DNA of 64,000 nucleotides from Bacteroidota bacterium. GTDB lineage: Bacteria > Bacteroidota > Bacteroidia > Chitinophagales > Chitinophagaceae. The notes below the pieces were generated by a model. It was given only the letters and a program-made list of their open reading frames with translations, did no database searches and was not told the DNA's origin. Shown here piece by piece: positions 47,736-55,319 of the stretch. A program made the translations under genes and the position numbers. The first letter of the stretch is position 1. Each line of letters begins with the position of its first letter. Where the stretch lies: positions 82,360 to 146,359 of the forward strand of contig VGGV01000003.1 in NCBI GenBank assembly GCA_016868455.1, in the 5' to 3' direction.

Positions 47736-48728
47736 TTATTTTTTACCGGAACTTCCTTTTGTGGTTTTGGCCCTGGGTTCTTTCTTTTTTGCAAAACTGC
47801 CGTCAAATGAACATTTCAGAGGTCGGTAAGAGCCGCAGCCCTCTATTTCTTTCAGCGTAACAGATGAAGAGGTAAAAATGAATTTCAGTTTGCAGGGGTC
47901 GCCATCCTGCCGGTATTCAGCAGTAGTGGGCGAAGTCATAGCTGCTTCGCCTTTCAGTTCGCCGGTACATTCCCTGTTATTTCTTTCAAAATGGATAAAA
48001 AAAGTCAGCTTATTGTTCCGGCGTCCGTCCCGTATGGACACCAGGTTCATTTTACCCGCAGTATAATCAGCCGACCATTTGTTTTTCCGCGGCAATGTAT
48101 CAATAGGGTTGATGAGTTCAGTGGGTTTATCCTCCAGCGCATCCGTCATTACCAGGTAAAAGAGTTTGCTGTCAGCATTAAAGGCATACACATCCCGGCC
48201 TTCGCTCAGGGTGCCGTTTTTGTTTTTCCGCAACACTGTTTGCGAAATAGTATGTCGCCGGTCAATAGTAAATGACTGCTGGGTGCTGGCATCCAGGTCC
48301 GGTCGCAATGCTGTAAGCGCAGCTCCATACTCCTTGTTTTTATTAAACCCCAGCACAATCACGGCTCTTTTATTGCCGCCAGCGGTTTTTATCAGCAGGT
48401 AATGCTCATTATTAGGGCCGGTGGTTTTGCCCATAGCATATATCTTAGGCTTTACGTTTTTGCCGTAAATACGGGTAAGTATAGTGTCCGGCATCAGCCC
48501 GGAAAACACTTTATGGCTGATAAGCAGGGAATCGTTTTCTTTATTATTCTTTCGCAGGGTGCTGTCTGCATACTGAAAAGGCAATGACAGGGGCTGAAAG
48601 AAAGCGATAAAATCTTCTGCCTCTACCGGCTCGTCGCCTGAAAGGGAAATGATCTTTTTTTCTTTACAGGCCGGCAAAAAAGCCAGGAACAACAGCCCTA
48701 AACAAAGCATCCGCAGCATCCGTGACAT
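47736..48728 (-). CDS. Lipoprotein of unknown function
   Basis: A 330-residue protein with signal MSRMLRMLCLGLLFLAFLPAC (lipobox LPAC). The mature part starts with acidic residues, then several beta-rich stretches (HYLLIKTAGGNKRAVIVLGF, DVYAFNADSKLFYLVMTDALED, LTFFIHFERNNRECTGELKG) and ends with a Lys/Arg-rich tail. No domain is recognised. It is transcribed away from the DtxR operon, with a 97-base divergent region. Confidence 0.65.
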   Translation of the reverse strand: MSRMLRMLCLGLLFLAFLPACKEKKIISLSGDEPVEAEDFIAFFQPLSLPFQYADSTLRKNNKENDSLLISHKVFSGLMPDTILTRIYGKNVKPKIYAMGKTTGPNNEHYLLIKTAGGNKRAVIVLGFNKNKEYGAALTALRPDLDASTQQSFTIDRRHTISQTVLRKNKNGTLSEGRDVYAFNADSKLFYLVMTDALEDKPTELINPIDTLPRKNKWSADYTAGKMNLVSIRDGRRNNKLTFFIHFERNNRECTGELKGEAAMTSPTTAEYRQDGDPCKLKFIFTSSSVTLKEIEGCGSYRPLKCSFDGSFAKKKEPRAKTTKGSSGKK

Positions 48729-48790
48729 TTATGCCCCGAATGTAAGCGTTTCCCGCCTATCCGGCATCAGCCCGTTTGGCAGAGAAAAGA

Positions 48791-48818
48791 AAATTATTTA
48801 GTTTTGTCTAAATAATTT
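48791..48818. promoter_or_regulatory. DtxR/MntR-type operator
   Basis: AAATTATTTAG and CTAAATAATTT are perfect 11-base inverted repeats with a 6-base centre (TTTTGT). The core TTTAG-N6-CTAAA resembles MntR/DtxR boxes. The repeat ends 7 bases before the regulator's start codon at 48826, so binding would block its transcription. It is probably autoregulation with metal as co-repressor. Confidence 0.65.
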
Positions 48819-48825
48819 TTTAGTC

Positions 48826-49488
48826 ATGCTGAATTATTCTGCCAGCGAAGAAAATTACATCAAGGCCATTTACCGCCTGCAGCGGCAGGATGGAACGGTA
48901 ACCACCAACGAACTGGCTCATGAACTGAAGACCAAACCGGCTTCGGTAACCGATATGATGAAAAAACTCAAGCTCAAAAAACTGCTGCGTTACCAGCCCT
49001 ACCAGGGTTTCCGCCTCACCCAGGAGGGCGGCAAAGTGGCTCTTGGCATCATCCGGCGTCACCGGCTTTGGGAATATTTCCTGGCGGAGAAACTCAAATT
49101 CACCTGGGATGAAGTGCATGAGGTGGCCGAAGACCTGGAGCATGTAAGCAGTAAAAAACTCATTGACAAACTGGATGAGTTTTTGGGCTTCCCCAGGGTG
49201 GACCCGCATGGCGACCCGATACCGGATGCCCATGGCAGAATGGAAACCAGCAAAAAAATTATCCTCACGGAATTGCCGGCTGGCACTCCTGCTGTTGTTA
49301 GCAATGTAATAAACCAGAGCACTGCTATACTGGAACTGCTGGAACATAAGAAGATCATCATCGGCACCCGGCTGGAAGTAAAAAAGAAGTTTGAATTTGA
49401 TGAATCACTGGAAATAAGAATCGGCCGTCAGCCGGCCTTTACCATCAGCCATCAACTGGCGGAAAATATATTTGTACAATTAGTATAG
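48826..49488 (+). CDS. DtxR/MntR-family metal-dependent transcriptional repressor
   Basis: A 220-residue regulator. The N-terminal winged helix (SASEENYIKAIYRLQ, TNELAHELKTKPASVTDMMKKLKL) is followed by the metal-binding dimer domain (HRLWEYFLAEKLKF, VHEVAEDLEHV with metal-ligand His and Glu residues) and a C-terminal FeoA/SH3-like domain (residues about 150-218). Members sense Mn or Fe. The operator directly upstream and the ZIP transporter gene one base downstream (TAG-C-ATG) indicate a small metal-homeostasis operon. Confidence 0.92.
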   Translation: MLNYSASEENYIKAIYRLQRQDGTVTTNELAHELKTKPASVTDMMKKLKLKKLLRYQPYQGFRLTQEGGKVALGIIRRHRLWEYFLAEKLKFTWDEVHEVAEDLEHVSSKKLIDKLDEFLGFPRVDPHGDPIPDAHGRMETSKKIILTELPAGTPAVVSNVINQSTAILELLEHKKIIIGTRLEVKKKFEFDESLEIRIGRQPAFTISHQLAENIFVQLV

Positions 49489-49489
49489 C

Positions 49490-50314
49490 ATGGAAGCAAT
49501 AGAAAAATTTTTTATTGAAATCGGGCCGGTATGGGCGGCCCTGCTGGCTACTGTTTTTACATGGATTGTTACAGCCCTGGGTGCATCCCTGGTTTTCTTT
49601 TTTAAAACACTGAGCCGGGGTGTGCTTGACCCCATGTTAGGCTTTACCGGGGGAGTGATGGTGGCGGCCAGTTTCTGGTCATTGCTGAACCCGGCCATCG
49701 AAATGTCGGAAAAGATGTATCCTGCCTTCAGCTGGATGCCGGCTGCAACCGGTTTTTTACTGGGAGCGCTTTTCATTTTTGTGCTGGATAAACTCACTCC
49801 CCACCTGCATATTAATTTTGGACTGGAAGAAAGTGAAGGGTTAAAAACAAAACTGCACAAAACCACACTCCTTATTCTTGCCATTACGCTGCACAATATA
49901 CCGGAAGGGCTGGCCGTGGGCGTTTTATTTGGCGCTGCGGCCATTGGTATGGAAGATGCATCCGTTTCAGGTGCAATTGCCCTGGCACTGGGCATCGGCA
50001 TTCAGAATTTTCCGGAGGGCATTGCAGTAGCCATGCCGCTAAGGCGGAACGGTGTGAGCCGGAGACGGAGTTTCTGGTATGGGCAGTTGTCGGCCATAGT
50101 TGAACCCGTTGCCGGCATCATCGGGGCCATTGCTGTTATTTATATGCAGCCTGTGCTGCCATTTGCCCTTGCATTTGCTGCCGGAGCCATGATATTTGTG
50201 GTAGTGGAAGAAGTAATTCCTGAAACCCAGCGGGATAAATTCACCGACCGTTCCGTGCTTGGATTTATCGGCGGGTTTTTAGTAATGATGATCCTTGATG
50301 TGTCGCTTGGGTGA
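49490..50314 (+). CDS. ZIP-family metal transporter
   Basis: A 274-residue integral membrane permease with eight predicted helices. The metal-path motifs are HNIPEGLAVG in helix IV and QNFPEGIAVAM in helix V, and a short cytoplasmic loop between III and IV carries PHLHINFG. ZupT-like members import Zn, Fe or Mn. Coupling to the DtxR-type repressor (one-base gap) argues for Mn or Fe. Its 3' end overlaps the convergent Crp/Fnr gene by 36 bases. Confidence 0.92.
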   Translation: MEAIEKFFIEIGPVWAALLATVFTWIVTALGASLVFFFKTLSRGVLDPMLGFTGGVMVAASFWSLLNPAIEMSEKMYPAFSWMPAATGFLLGALFIFVLDKLTPHLHINFGLEESEGLKTKLHKTTLLILAITLHNIPEGLAVGVLFGAAAIGMEDASVSGAIALALGIGIQNFPEGIAVAMPLRRNGVSRRRSFWYGQLSAIVEPVAGIIGAIAVIYMQPVLPFALAFAAGAMIFVVVEEVIPETQRDKFTDRSVLGFIGGFLVMMILDVSLG

Positions 50315-50920
50315 GAATGCACCGGTAAGCTCCCGGTTATGCTCCCTTAATAAATGCTTAAACCGGCTGAAAGTTTCCGGCTTGATGTTGAGGTAACTGG
50401 CTAAAAACTTCTGCGGTACCCGCTGTACCAGTTCTGGATTTTTTGTCACAAACCGAATAAACCTCTCCCTTGGCGTCAGTTTCACCAATTGCATTTGCCA
50501 GCGGTCTTTCAGCACCATCGTACGGGTGATAACCAGCCTGCCCAGACACTCCATTTTCTGCGATTGCTCAAAAACCTTTTCGAGGTCATCATGACTGATA
50601 GATACCACAATACTGGGTTCAATGGTTTCAACAAAATATTCCGAAGGAGTACGGCTGTGAAATGATTCCTGACTGTGAATGATGTGGCCTTCAAAAGATA
50701 TTTGCGTATTAATTTCTTCTCCATTCCGGCGGTAATATTTGCGGATCAAACCCTTTACTATAAAATTGAACCAGTTTTCCACTTCCCCGGCAGGGGTAAT
50801 GATTTCTCTTTTGCCAAACTTACGGATATGAATATACGGCAACAGGCAGCGGTTAAACTCTCCATCAGACAAGTCCGTGAATTTCTTCAGGTAGGTATGA
50901 AAAGATTTACCTGCGTCCAT
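50279..50920 (-). CDS. Crp/Fnr-family transcriptional regulator (paralogue 1)
   Basis: A 213-residue cyclic-nucleotide-binding-fold regulator: an N-terminal beta-roll (IHIRKFGKREIITPAGEVENW, GHIIHSQESFHSRTPSEYFV) and a C-terminal winged helix (VPQKFLASYLNIKPETFSRF). The Arg/Glu pair that binds cAMP in Crp is not conserved, and there are no Fnr-type cysteines, so the ligand is unknown. It is last of three tandem paralogues, 55 bases after the second. Its 3' end overlaps the ZIP gene by 36 bases. Confidence 0.85.
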   Translation of the reverse strand: MDAGKSFHTYLKKFTDLSDGEFNRCLLPYIHIRKFGKREIITPAGEVENWFNFIVKGLIRKYYRRNGEEINTQISFEGHIIHSQESFHSRTPSEYFVETIEPSIVVSISHDDLEKVFEQSQKMECLGRLVITRTMVLKDRWQMQLVKLTPRERFIRFVTKNPELVQRVPQKFLASYLNIKPETFSRFKHLLREHNRELTGAFSPKRHIKDHHY

Positions 50921-50975
50921 CCCAATGAGTTGAAAGCAAAAGGTACAGCAAAAATTGATTCAGGTCAAGTATTTA

Positions 50976-51605
50976 TTAACCGGACGTTTCCCGGCGCCGC
51001 CGGTAAAGCAGGTGTTTCAGCCGGCTGAAGGTTTCCGGCTTGATATTCAGGTAGGAAGCAAGGTATTTTTGCGGCACCCGCTGCAGCATATGCGGATGGT
51101 GGGCCCTGTAGTCCAGAAAAAATTTCCGCAGCGACTTGGAAGCACGGGAATAGCGCCGTTCATCTTTTTTGATATACATAGCTGTCAGAATCAGCCTGCC
51201 CAGGCGTTCCCCATGCGGAAATTTTTCCAGTGCTACTTCCATTTTATCATACCGCAATGATACCAGCACAGTTGGTTCCAGTGTTTCCAACAAAGCCAGC
51301 GATGGCCTGCGTGTAAGAAAAGAAAGTTCGGAGTGCACCACATGCCCCTCGGTGGCCAGTTGCAGCGTTTGTTCTCTTTTATGCACCCGTACATATTTTC
51401 TTACCCGGCCTGTCAGTACCCTATTCAGATAATCATCCACTTCCCCCGCCTGTACCACTTTCGCTTTTTTTGGAAACTTCCTTACCTCGCAATAATGCAA
51501 TAGCATTTGCTGGTCTGCGGTCGTAAACTCAGGCATAAAAGTTTGAAAATTCCGGAGGGTCGCATCTGCAAGGCCGTGGTGAATATAATGACTGGCGTCT
51601 TTCAA
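50976..51605 (-). CDS. Crp/Fnr-family transcriptional regulator (paralogue 2)
   Basis: A 209-residue paralogue with the same fold: QAGEVDDYLNRVLTGRVRKY, EGHVVHSELSFLTRRPSLALLE and helix-turn-helix VPQKYLASYLNIKPETFSRL. The start is TTG at 51603-51605. I chose it because it overlaps the stop codon of the upstream paralogue in TTGA, which is typical of coupled genes; an internal Met (MPEFTTADQ) is an alternative. It is rich in Arg, unlike its neighbours. The ligand is unknown. Confidence 0.8.
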   Translation of the reverse strand: MKDASHYIHHGLADATLRNFQTFMPEFTTADQQMLLHYCEVRKFPKKAKVVQAGEVDDYLNRVLTGRVRKYVRVHKREQTLQLATEGHVVHSELSFLTRRPSLALLETLEPTVLVSLRYDKMEVALEKFPHGERLGRLILTAMYIKKDERRYSRASKSLRKFFLDYRAHHPHMLQRVPQKYLASYLNIKPETFSRLKHLLYRRRRETSG

Positions 51606-52207
51606 GTTCCGGCGTTTGTTTTTTTATGATTCTTCCGCAGCAGGTGCTTCATTCGGCTGAAAGTTTCAGGTTTGATCTTTAAATAAGAAGCCAGGTATTT
51701 CTGTGGTAACCGATGCAGCAAACTGGCATGCTGTTCAAAAAAATAAAGAAAGCGTTCCCGCGGGCTGAACCGGGCATCGTTCAGTATCTGCCATTCCTGC
51801 TGCAGCAGGAAATGCGCCGTAAGGATCCGGCCGAATTTTTCCCATTTCCTGTCAGAGTGGTACAGGTCTTCCAACTGGCCTTTATGAATCCCAATCAGGA
51901 TACAGGGCTCCATTGCCTGCAAACAGAAATGTGAAGGAGCACCGGTAAAAAATGAAGTAACCGAGCCGGTGATGGTGCTTTCACTGATGATATCCGTAGT
52001 AACCTGCTGACCTCCCTAATAAAAAAATTCAGGGATAAGACCCTTTACAACAAAATACAGGTAAAGCTCGCTGTCACCTGCAGCAGGGATAGTGGTTTTG
52101 CCGGCAAACTGAAACAGCTTTGAACGCTGTTGCAGTTTCCCGAAATCTTCATCCGAAAGCGAAAGAAACTTGTTCAGAAATAACCGCAGTGGCCGGTAAT
52201 GTTCCAT
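51602..52207 (-). pseudogene. Crp/Fnr-family regulator (paralogue 3), interrupted by an in-frame TAG
   Basis: The frame from ATG 52205-52207 (MEHYRPLRLFLNKFLSLSDE) reads through the beta-roll to TAG at 52016-52018 after GLIPEFFY. It continues in the same frame (GGQQVTTDIISESTITGSV) to the helix-turn-helix (LPQKYLASYLKIKPETFSRM) and stop at 51602. AAG (Lys) or CAG at the TAG codon would restore a 201-residue protein; Lys is usual at the corresponding position of the paralogues. It is either a nonsense allele or a base error. Confidence 0.75.
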
Positions 52208-52346
52208 ACTCCATATTGGGGTTGCCCTTGCCCACTCACCCTCTGCACAAAATACAGTAAAATCAGCAGGCAAAATCCTATTGCCCCCGGTTCCCGGGTT
52301 ATGTTGAAATCAACAGCCGGAATACCCAAATGTTTTCTTCCCGGGC

Positions 52347-52376
52347 TTGCCGGAAAGTTCTTTTGCATTACGTTTG
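52347..52376 (+). promoter_or_regulatory. Promoter of icd
   Basis: TTG (52347-52349), a 19-base spacer and TACGTTTG (52369-52376), a strong match to the Bacteroidota consensus. The start codon is at 52395. Confidence 0.6.
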
Positions 52377-52394
52377 CACCCAAAATAAAACCGA

Positions 52395-53627
52395 ATGGCT
52401 GCAAAGATTCAAGTAATCAATCCCGTAGTAGAACTCGATGGCGATGAGATGACCCGTATCATCTGGAAGTTCATTAAGGACAAACTCATTCTCCCCTATC
52501 TTGATATGGACATCAAATACTATGACCTTGGTATTGAATATCGGGATAAAACCGACGATCAGGTAACCATTGATGCCGCCCATGCCATCAAACAATACGG
52601 TGTGGGCATTAAATGCGCTACTATTACTCCTGATGAAGCAAGGGTAAAGGAATTTAGTCTGAAACAGATGTGGAAGAGCCCTAACGGAACGATAAGAAAC
52701 ATTCTGGACGGCACCGTCTTCCGTGAGCCGATTGTCATCAGCAATGTACCCAGGCTGGTTGCCAACTGGACGGCCCCCATCATTGTAGGCCGTCATGCTT
52801 TTGGCGACCAGTACCGTGCCACCGACTTTGTGGTGCCCGGAAAAGGAAAACTTACAGTGAAATTTGAAGGAGAAGACGGAAAAGTGATCGAACATGAAGT
52901 ATTTATTTTCAAGGGCGGCGGTGTGGCACTCAGCATGTACAACACCGATGAAAGCATCAGGGGCTTTGCCCGCAGTTGCTTCAATATGGCGCTGAATAAA
53001 AAATGGCCGCTGTACCTCTCCACCAAAAACACCATTTTAAAAAAATACGATGGCCGCTTCAAAGATATTTTCCGGGAGATATATGAAAAGGAATTCAAGG
53101 CTATGTTTGATGCAGCCGGCATTGTATATGAGCACCGGCTGATTGATGATATGGTGGCCAGCGCCCTGAAGTGGAATGGCAATTTTGTATGGGCCTGTAA
53201 AAATTATGACGGCGATGTGCAGAGCGACTCCGTGGCACAAGGCTTTGGTTCCCTCGGTTTGATGACATCCGTACTGGTAACTCCCGATGGCAAGACCATG
53301 GAAGCCGAAGCTGCGCATGGCACGGTAACACGACATTACCGCGACCACCAGGCCGGCAAACCTACCAGCACCAATCCTATTGCCAGCATCTTTGCATGGA
53401 CAAGAGGACTTGCTTTCCGCGGCAGGCTCGACGGCAACCAGCCGCTGGTTGATTTTGCCAATACACTCGAAGCAGTATGTATTGAGACCGTGGAGCAAGG
53501 TAAGATGACCAAGGACCTTGCTGTGTGCATTCATGGCGATAAGGTAAGCCATGGAGAACACTATTTATACACCGAAGAGTTTTTGGATGCAATTGACACT
53601 AATTTGAAAAAGAAATTATCATCTTGA
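52395..53627 (+). CDS. icd: NADP-dependent isocitrate dehydrogenase (eukaryotic-type)
   Basis: A 410-residue homodimeric enzyme of the TCA cycle that converts isocitrate to 2-oxoglutarate with NADP+. The family start [18 protein letters not shown], the substrate loop [19 protein letters not shown], the metal site [17 protein letters not shown] and the coenzyme site [20 protein letters not shown] (His-Gly-Thr-Val-Thr-Arg specifies NADP) are all clear. It belongs to the type found in eukaryotes and Bacteroidota, not the E. coli type. The gene is monocistronic with its own promoter. Confidence 0.97.
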   Translation: MAAKIQVINPVVELDGDEMTRIIWKFIKDKLILPYLDMDIKYYDLGIEYRDKTDDQVTIDAAHAIKQYGVGIKCATITPDEARVKEFSLKQMWKSPNGTIRNILDGTVFREPIVISNVPRLVANWTAPIIVGRHAFGDQYRATDFVVPGKGKLTVKFEGEDGKVIEHEVFIFKGGGVALSMYNTDESIRGFARSCFNMALNKKWPLYLSTKNTILKKYDGRFKDIFREIYEKEFKAMFDAAGIVYEHRLIDDMVASALKWNGNFVWACKNYDGDVQSDSVAQGFGSLGLMTSVLVTPDGKTMEAEAAHGTVTRHYRDHQAGKPTSTNPIASIFAWTRGLAFRGRLDGNQPLVDFANTLEAVCIETVEQGKMTKDLAVCIHGDKVSHGEHYLYTEEFLDAIDTNLKKKLSS

Positions 53628-53944
53628 TTTTATCAAAGTCGCCGGATTTTTAAGTTTCATCTGTTTGGGTTTCACTTTTCCCCTGCATTCTATTCTAAAA
53701 AGAATGCTATTGCGTAGTCGCTCTGTTATCCGCATACTCACCCAATTTCTAATGGCCGTTTGAACCCCTGCTAAGTTCAAAACTCTCTGTAGCAGTATTG
53801 TGATCAGCGCCTTTACTCCTGCCTGCCGGTATAACAAAAATCACCCGCTGCTTATAGCCCAAACCCTTATTTTTGCAGCGTTTGAATCATAGGACTGGCA
53901 GTTCATTTCATTGACTTTCAGTTAAATCAGCAATCTAAAATCGT
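53628..53944. other. Spacer between icd and the alpha-oxoamine synthase gene
   Basis: A 317-base gap. It holds a weak GCATTCT/AGAATGC hairpin (about 53684-53705), a half copy of the CTGCCTGCCGG palindrome (53817-53829), and a TATTTTTG -7 element at 53868-53875 for the next gene. No coding ORF is convincing. Confidence 0.6.
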
Positions 53945-55204
53945 ATGGCAGATATTTTTGAAAGATTATTGAAACACTACGGCCCCCTTGGCCAGCACCG
54001 GGAAAGGGCACATGGATATTTTGCCTTCCCCAAACTGGAAGGAGAGATCGGCAGCCGCATGATGTTCCGCGGTAAAGAAGTAATTGTCTGGAGCCTCAAC
54101 AACTACCTCGGCCTGGCCAATCATCCCGAAGTAAGAAAAGCAGATGCCGAAGGCGCCAAACAATATGGCCTCGCCGCTCCCATGGGCGCCCGTATGATGA
54201 GCGGCAACAGTAATCTCCATGAACAACTGGAAGCAGAACTTGCTGACTTTGTATATAAAGAAGATGCCGCCCTGCTCAACTACGGTTACCAGGGCATGGT
54301 CAGCATCATTGATGTGCTGTGCAGCCGTCATGATGTAATTGTGTACGATGCAGAAAGCCATGCCTGCATCATTGATGGCGTAAGGCTGCATCCCGGCCAC
54401 CGCTATGTTTTCAAGCATAATGATGTGGACGATTGTGAAAAACAATTACAAAGGGCAACAACGCTTATTGAAAAACAAAAAGCCGGCGGCATACTCGTCA
54501 TCACCGAAGGTGTGTTTGGTATGGCCGGCGACCAGGGTAAGATCAAAGAAATCGCCGCTTTGAAAGATAAATACTCCTTTCGCCTGCTTGTAGATGATGC
54601 TCATGGCTTCGGCACACTGGGCAAAACGGGGGCCGGCGCCGGCGAAGAGCAGGGCTGCCAGGATAAAATTGACCTCTACTTCTCCACCTTTGCCAAATCC
54701 ATGGCCAGCATTGGGGCTTTTCTAGCAGGTGACAGAAAGATCATTGACTACATCCGCTACAATATCCGCTCACAGATATTTGCTAAAAGCCTGCCCATGC
54801 CATTGGTGGTGGGCAACCTTAAAAGACTGGAACTGCTCCGCAACCATCCCGAATACAAGGAAAAACTCTGGAGCAATGCAAGGAAGCTGCAAAATGGTCT
54901 CAAAACAAGAGGTTTTGATATTGGCAAAACCGACTCAGTGGTTACCCCGGTTTACATGAAGGGCGATGTGCCCGAAGCCGCCGCCATGGTAATGGACCTG
55001 CGGGAGAACTACAGCATCTTTGCCTCTATTGTTGTATACCCGGTTATTCCAAAAGGGCATATCATTTACCGCCTCATCCCCTCTGCCGTGCATACCGATA
55101 AAGACATTGAACTGACGCTGCAAGCATTTTCTGAAACCAAGAAAAAGCTGGATCTCGGTGAATACAAAGTGGAAGCAATACCGGATATGGCGGAAAGCAG
55201 GTAA
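53945..55204 (+). CDS. Alpha-oxoamine synthase (PLP-dependent; serine palmitoyltransferase/KBL/AONS family)
   Basis: A 419-residue fold-type I aminotransferase. Features: SLNNYLGLANHPEV, the glycine-rich LNYGYQGMVSIID, the cofactor Asp in LLVDDAHGFGTLG and the Schiff-base Lys at about 251 in STFAKSMASIGAFLAG. The family condenses an amino acid with an acyl-CoA, releasing CO2. In Bacteroidota this includes serine palmitoyltransferase for sphingolipids, Gly C-acetyltransferase and 8-amino-7-oxononanoate synthase. I cannot decide between them: no biotin or threonine-degradation gene is adjacent. A terminator follows. Confidence 0.85.
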   Translation: MADIFERLLKHYGPLGQHRERAHGYFAFPKLEGEIGSRMMFRGKEVIVWSLNNYLGLANHPEVRKADAEGAKQYGLAAPMGARMMSGNSNLHEQLEAELADFVYKEDAALLNYGYQGMVSIIDVLCSRHDVIVYDAESHACIIDGVRLHPGHRYVFKHNDVDDCEKQLQRATTLIEKQKAGGILVITEGVFGMAGDQGKIKEIAALKDKYSFRLLVDDAHGFGTLGKTGAGAGEEQGCQDKIDLYFSTFAKSMASIGAFLAGDRKIIDYIRYNIRSQIFAKSLPMPLVVGNLKRLELLRNHPEYKEKLWSNARKLQNGLKTRGFDIGKTDSVVTPVYMKGDVPEAAAMVMDLRENYSIFASIVVYPVIPKGHIIYRLIPSAVHTDKDIELTLQAFSETKKKLDLGEYKVEAIPDMAESR

Positions 55205-55226
55205 AAGACTATTAACATAATGCTAT

Positions 55227-55258
55227 GACGATACCGGAAAGGGGTATCGTCTTTTATT
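55227..55258 (+). terminator. Rho-independent terminator
   Basis: GACGATACC pairs with GGTATCGTC around a 7-nt loop, then TTTTATTT. Confidence 0.85.
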
Positions 55259-55319
55259 TGGACGGCTGTCCCTTTTAGCGGTATTGCCCTACTTTTACGA
55301 ACTTAAAAAATCACACATT

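Noticed and set aside
53619..53837. 72-codon minus-strand ORF after icd
   Set aside because: It overlaps the icd end and a palindrome half-copy, and no start context or homology is seen.
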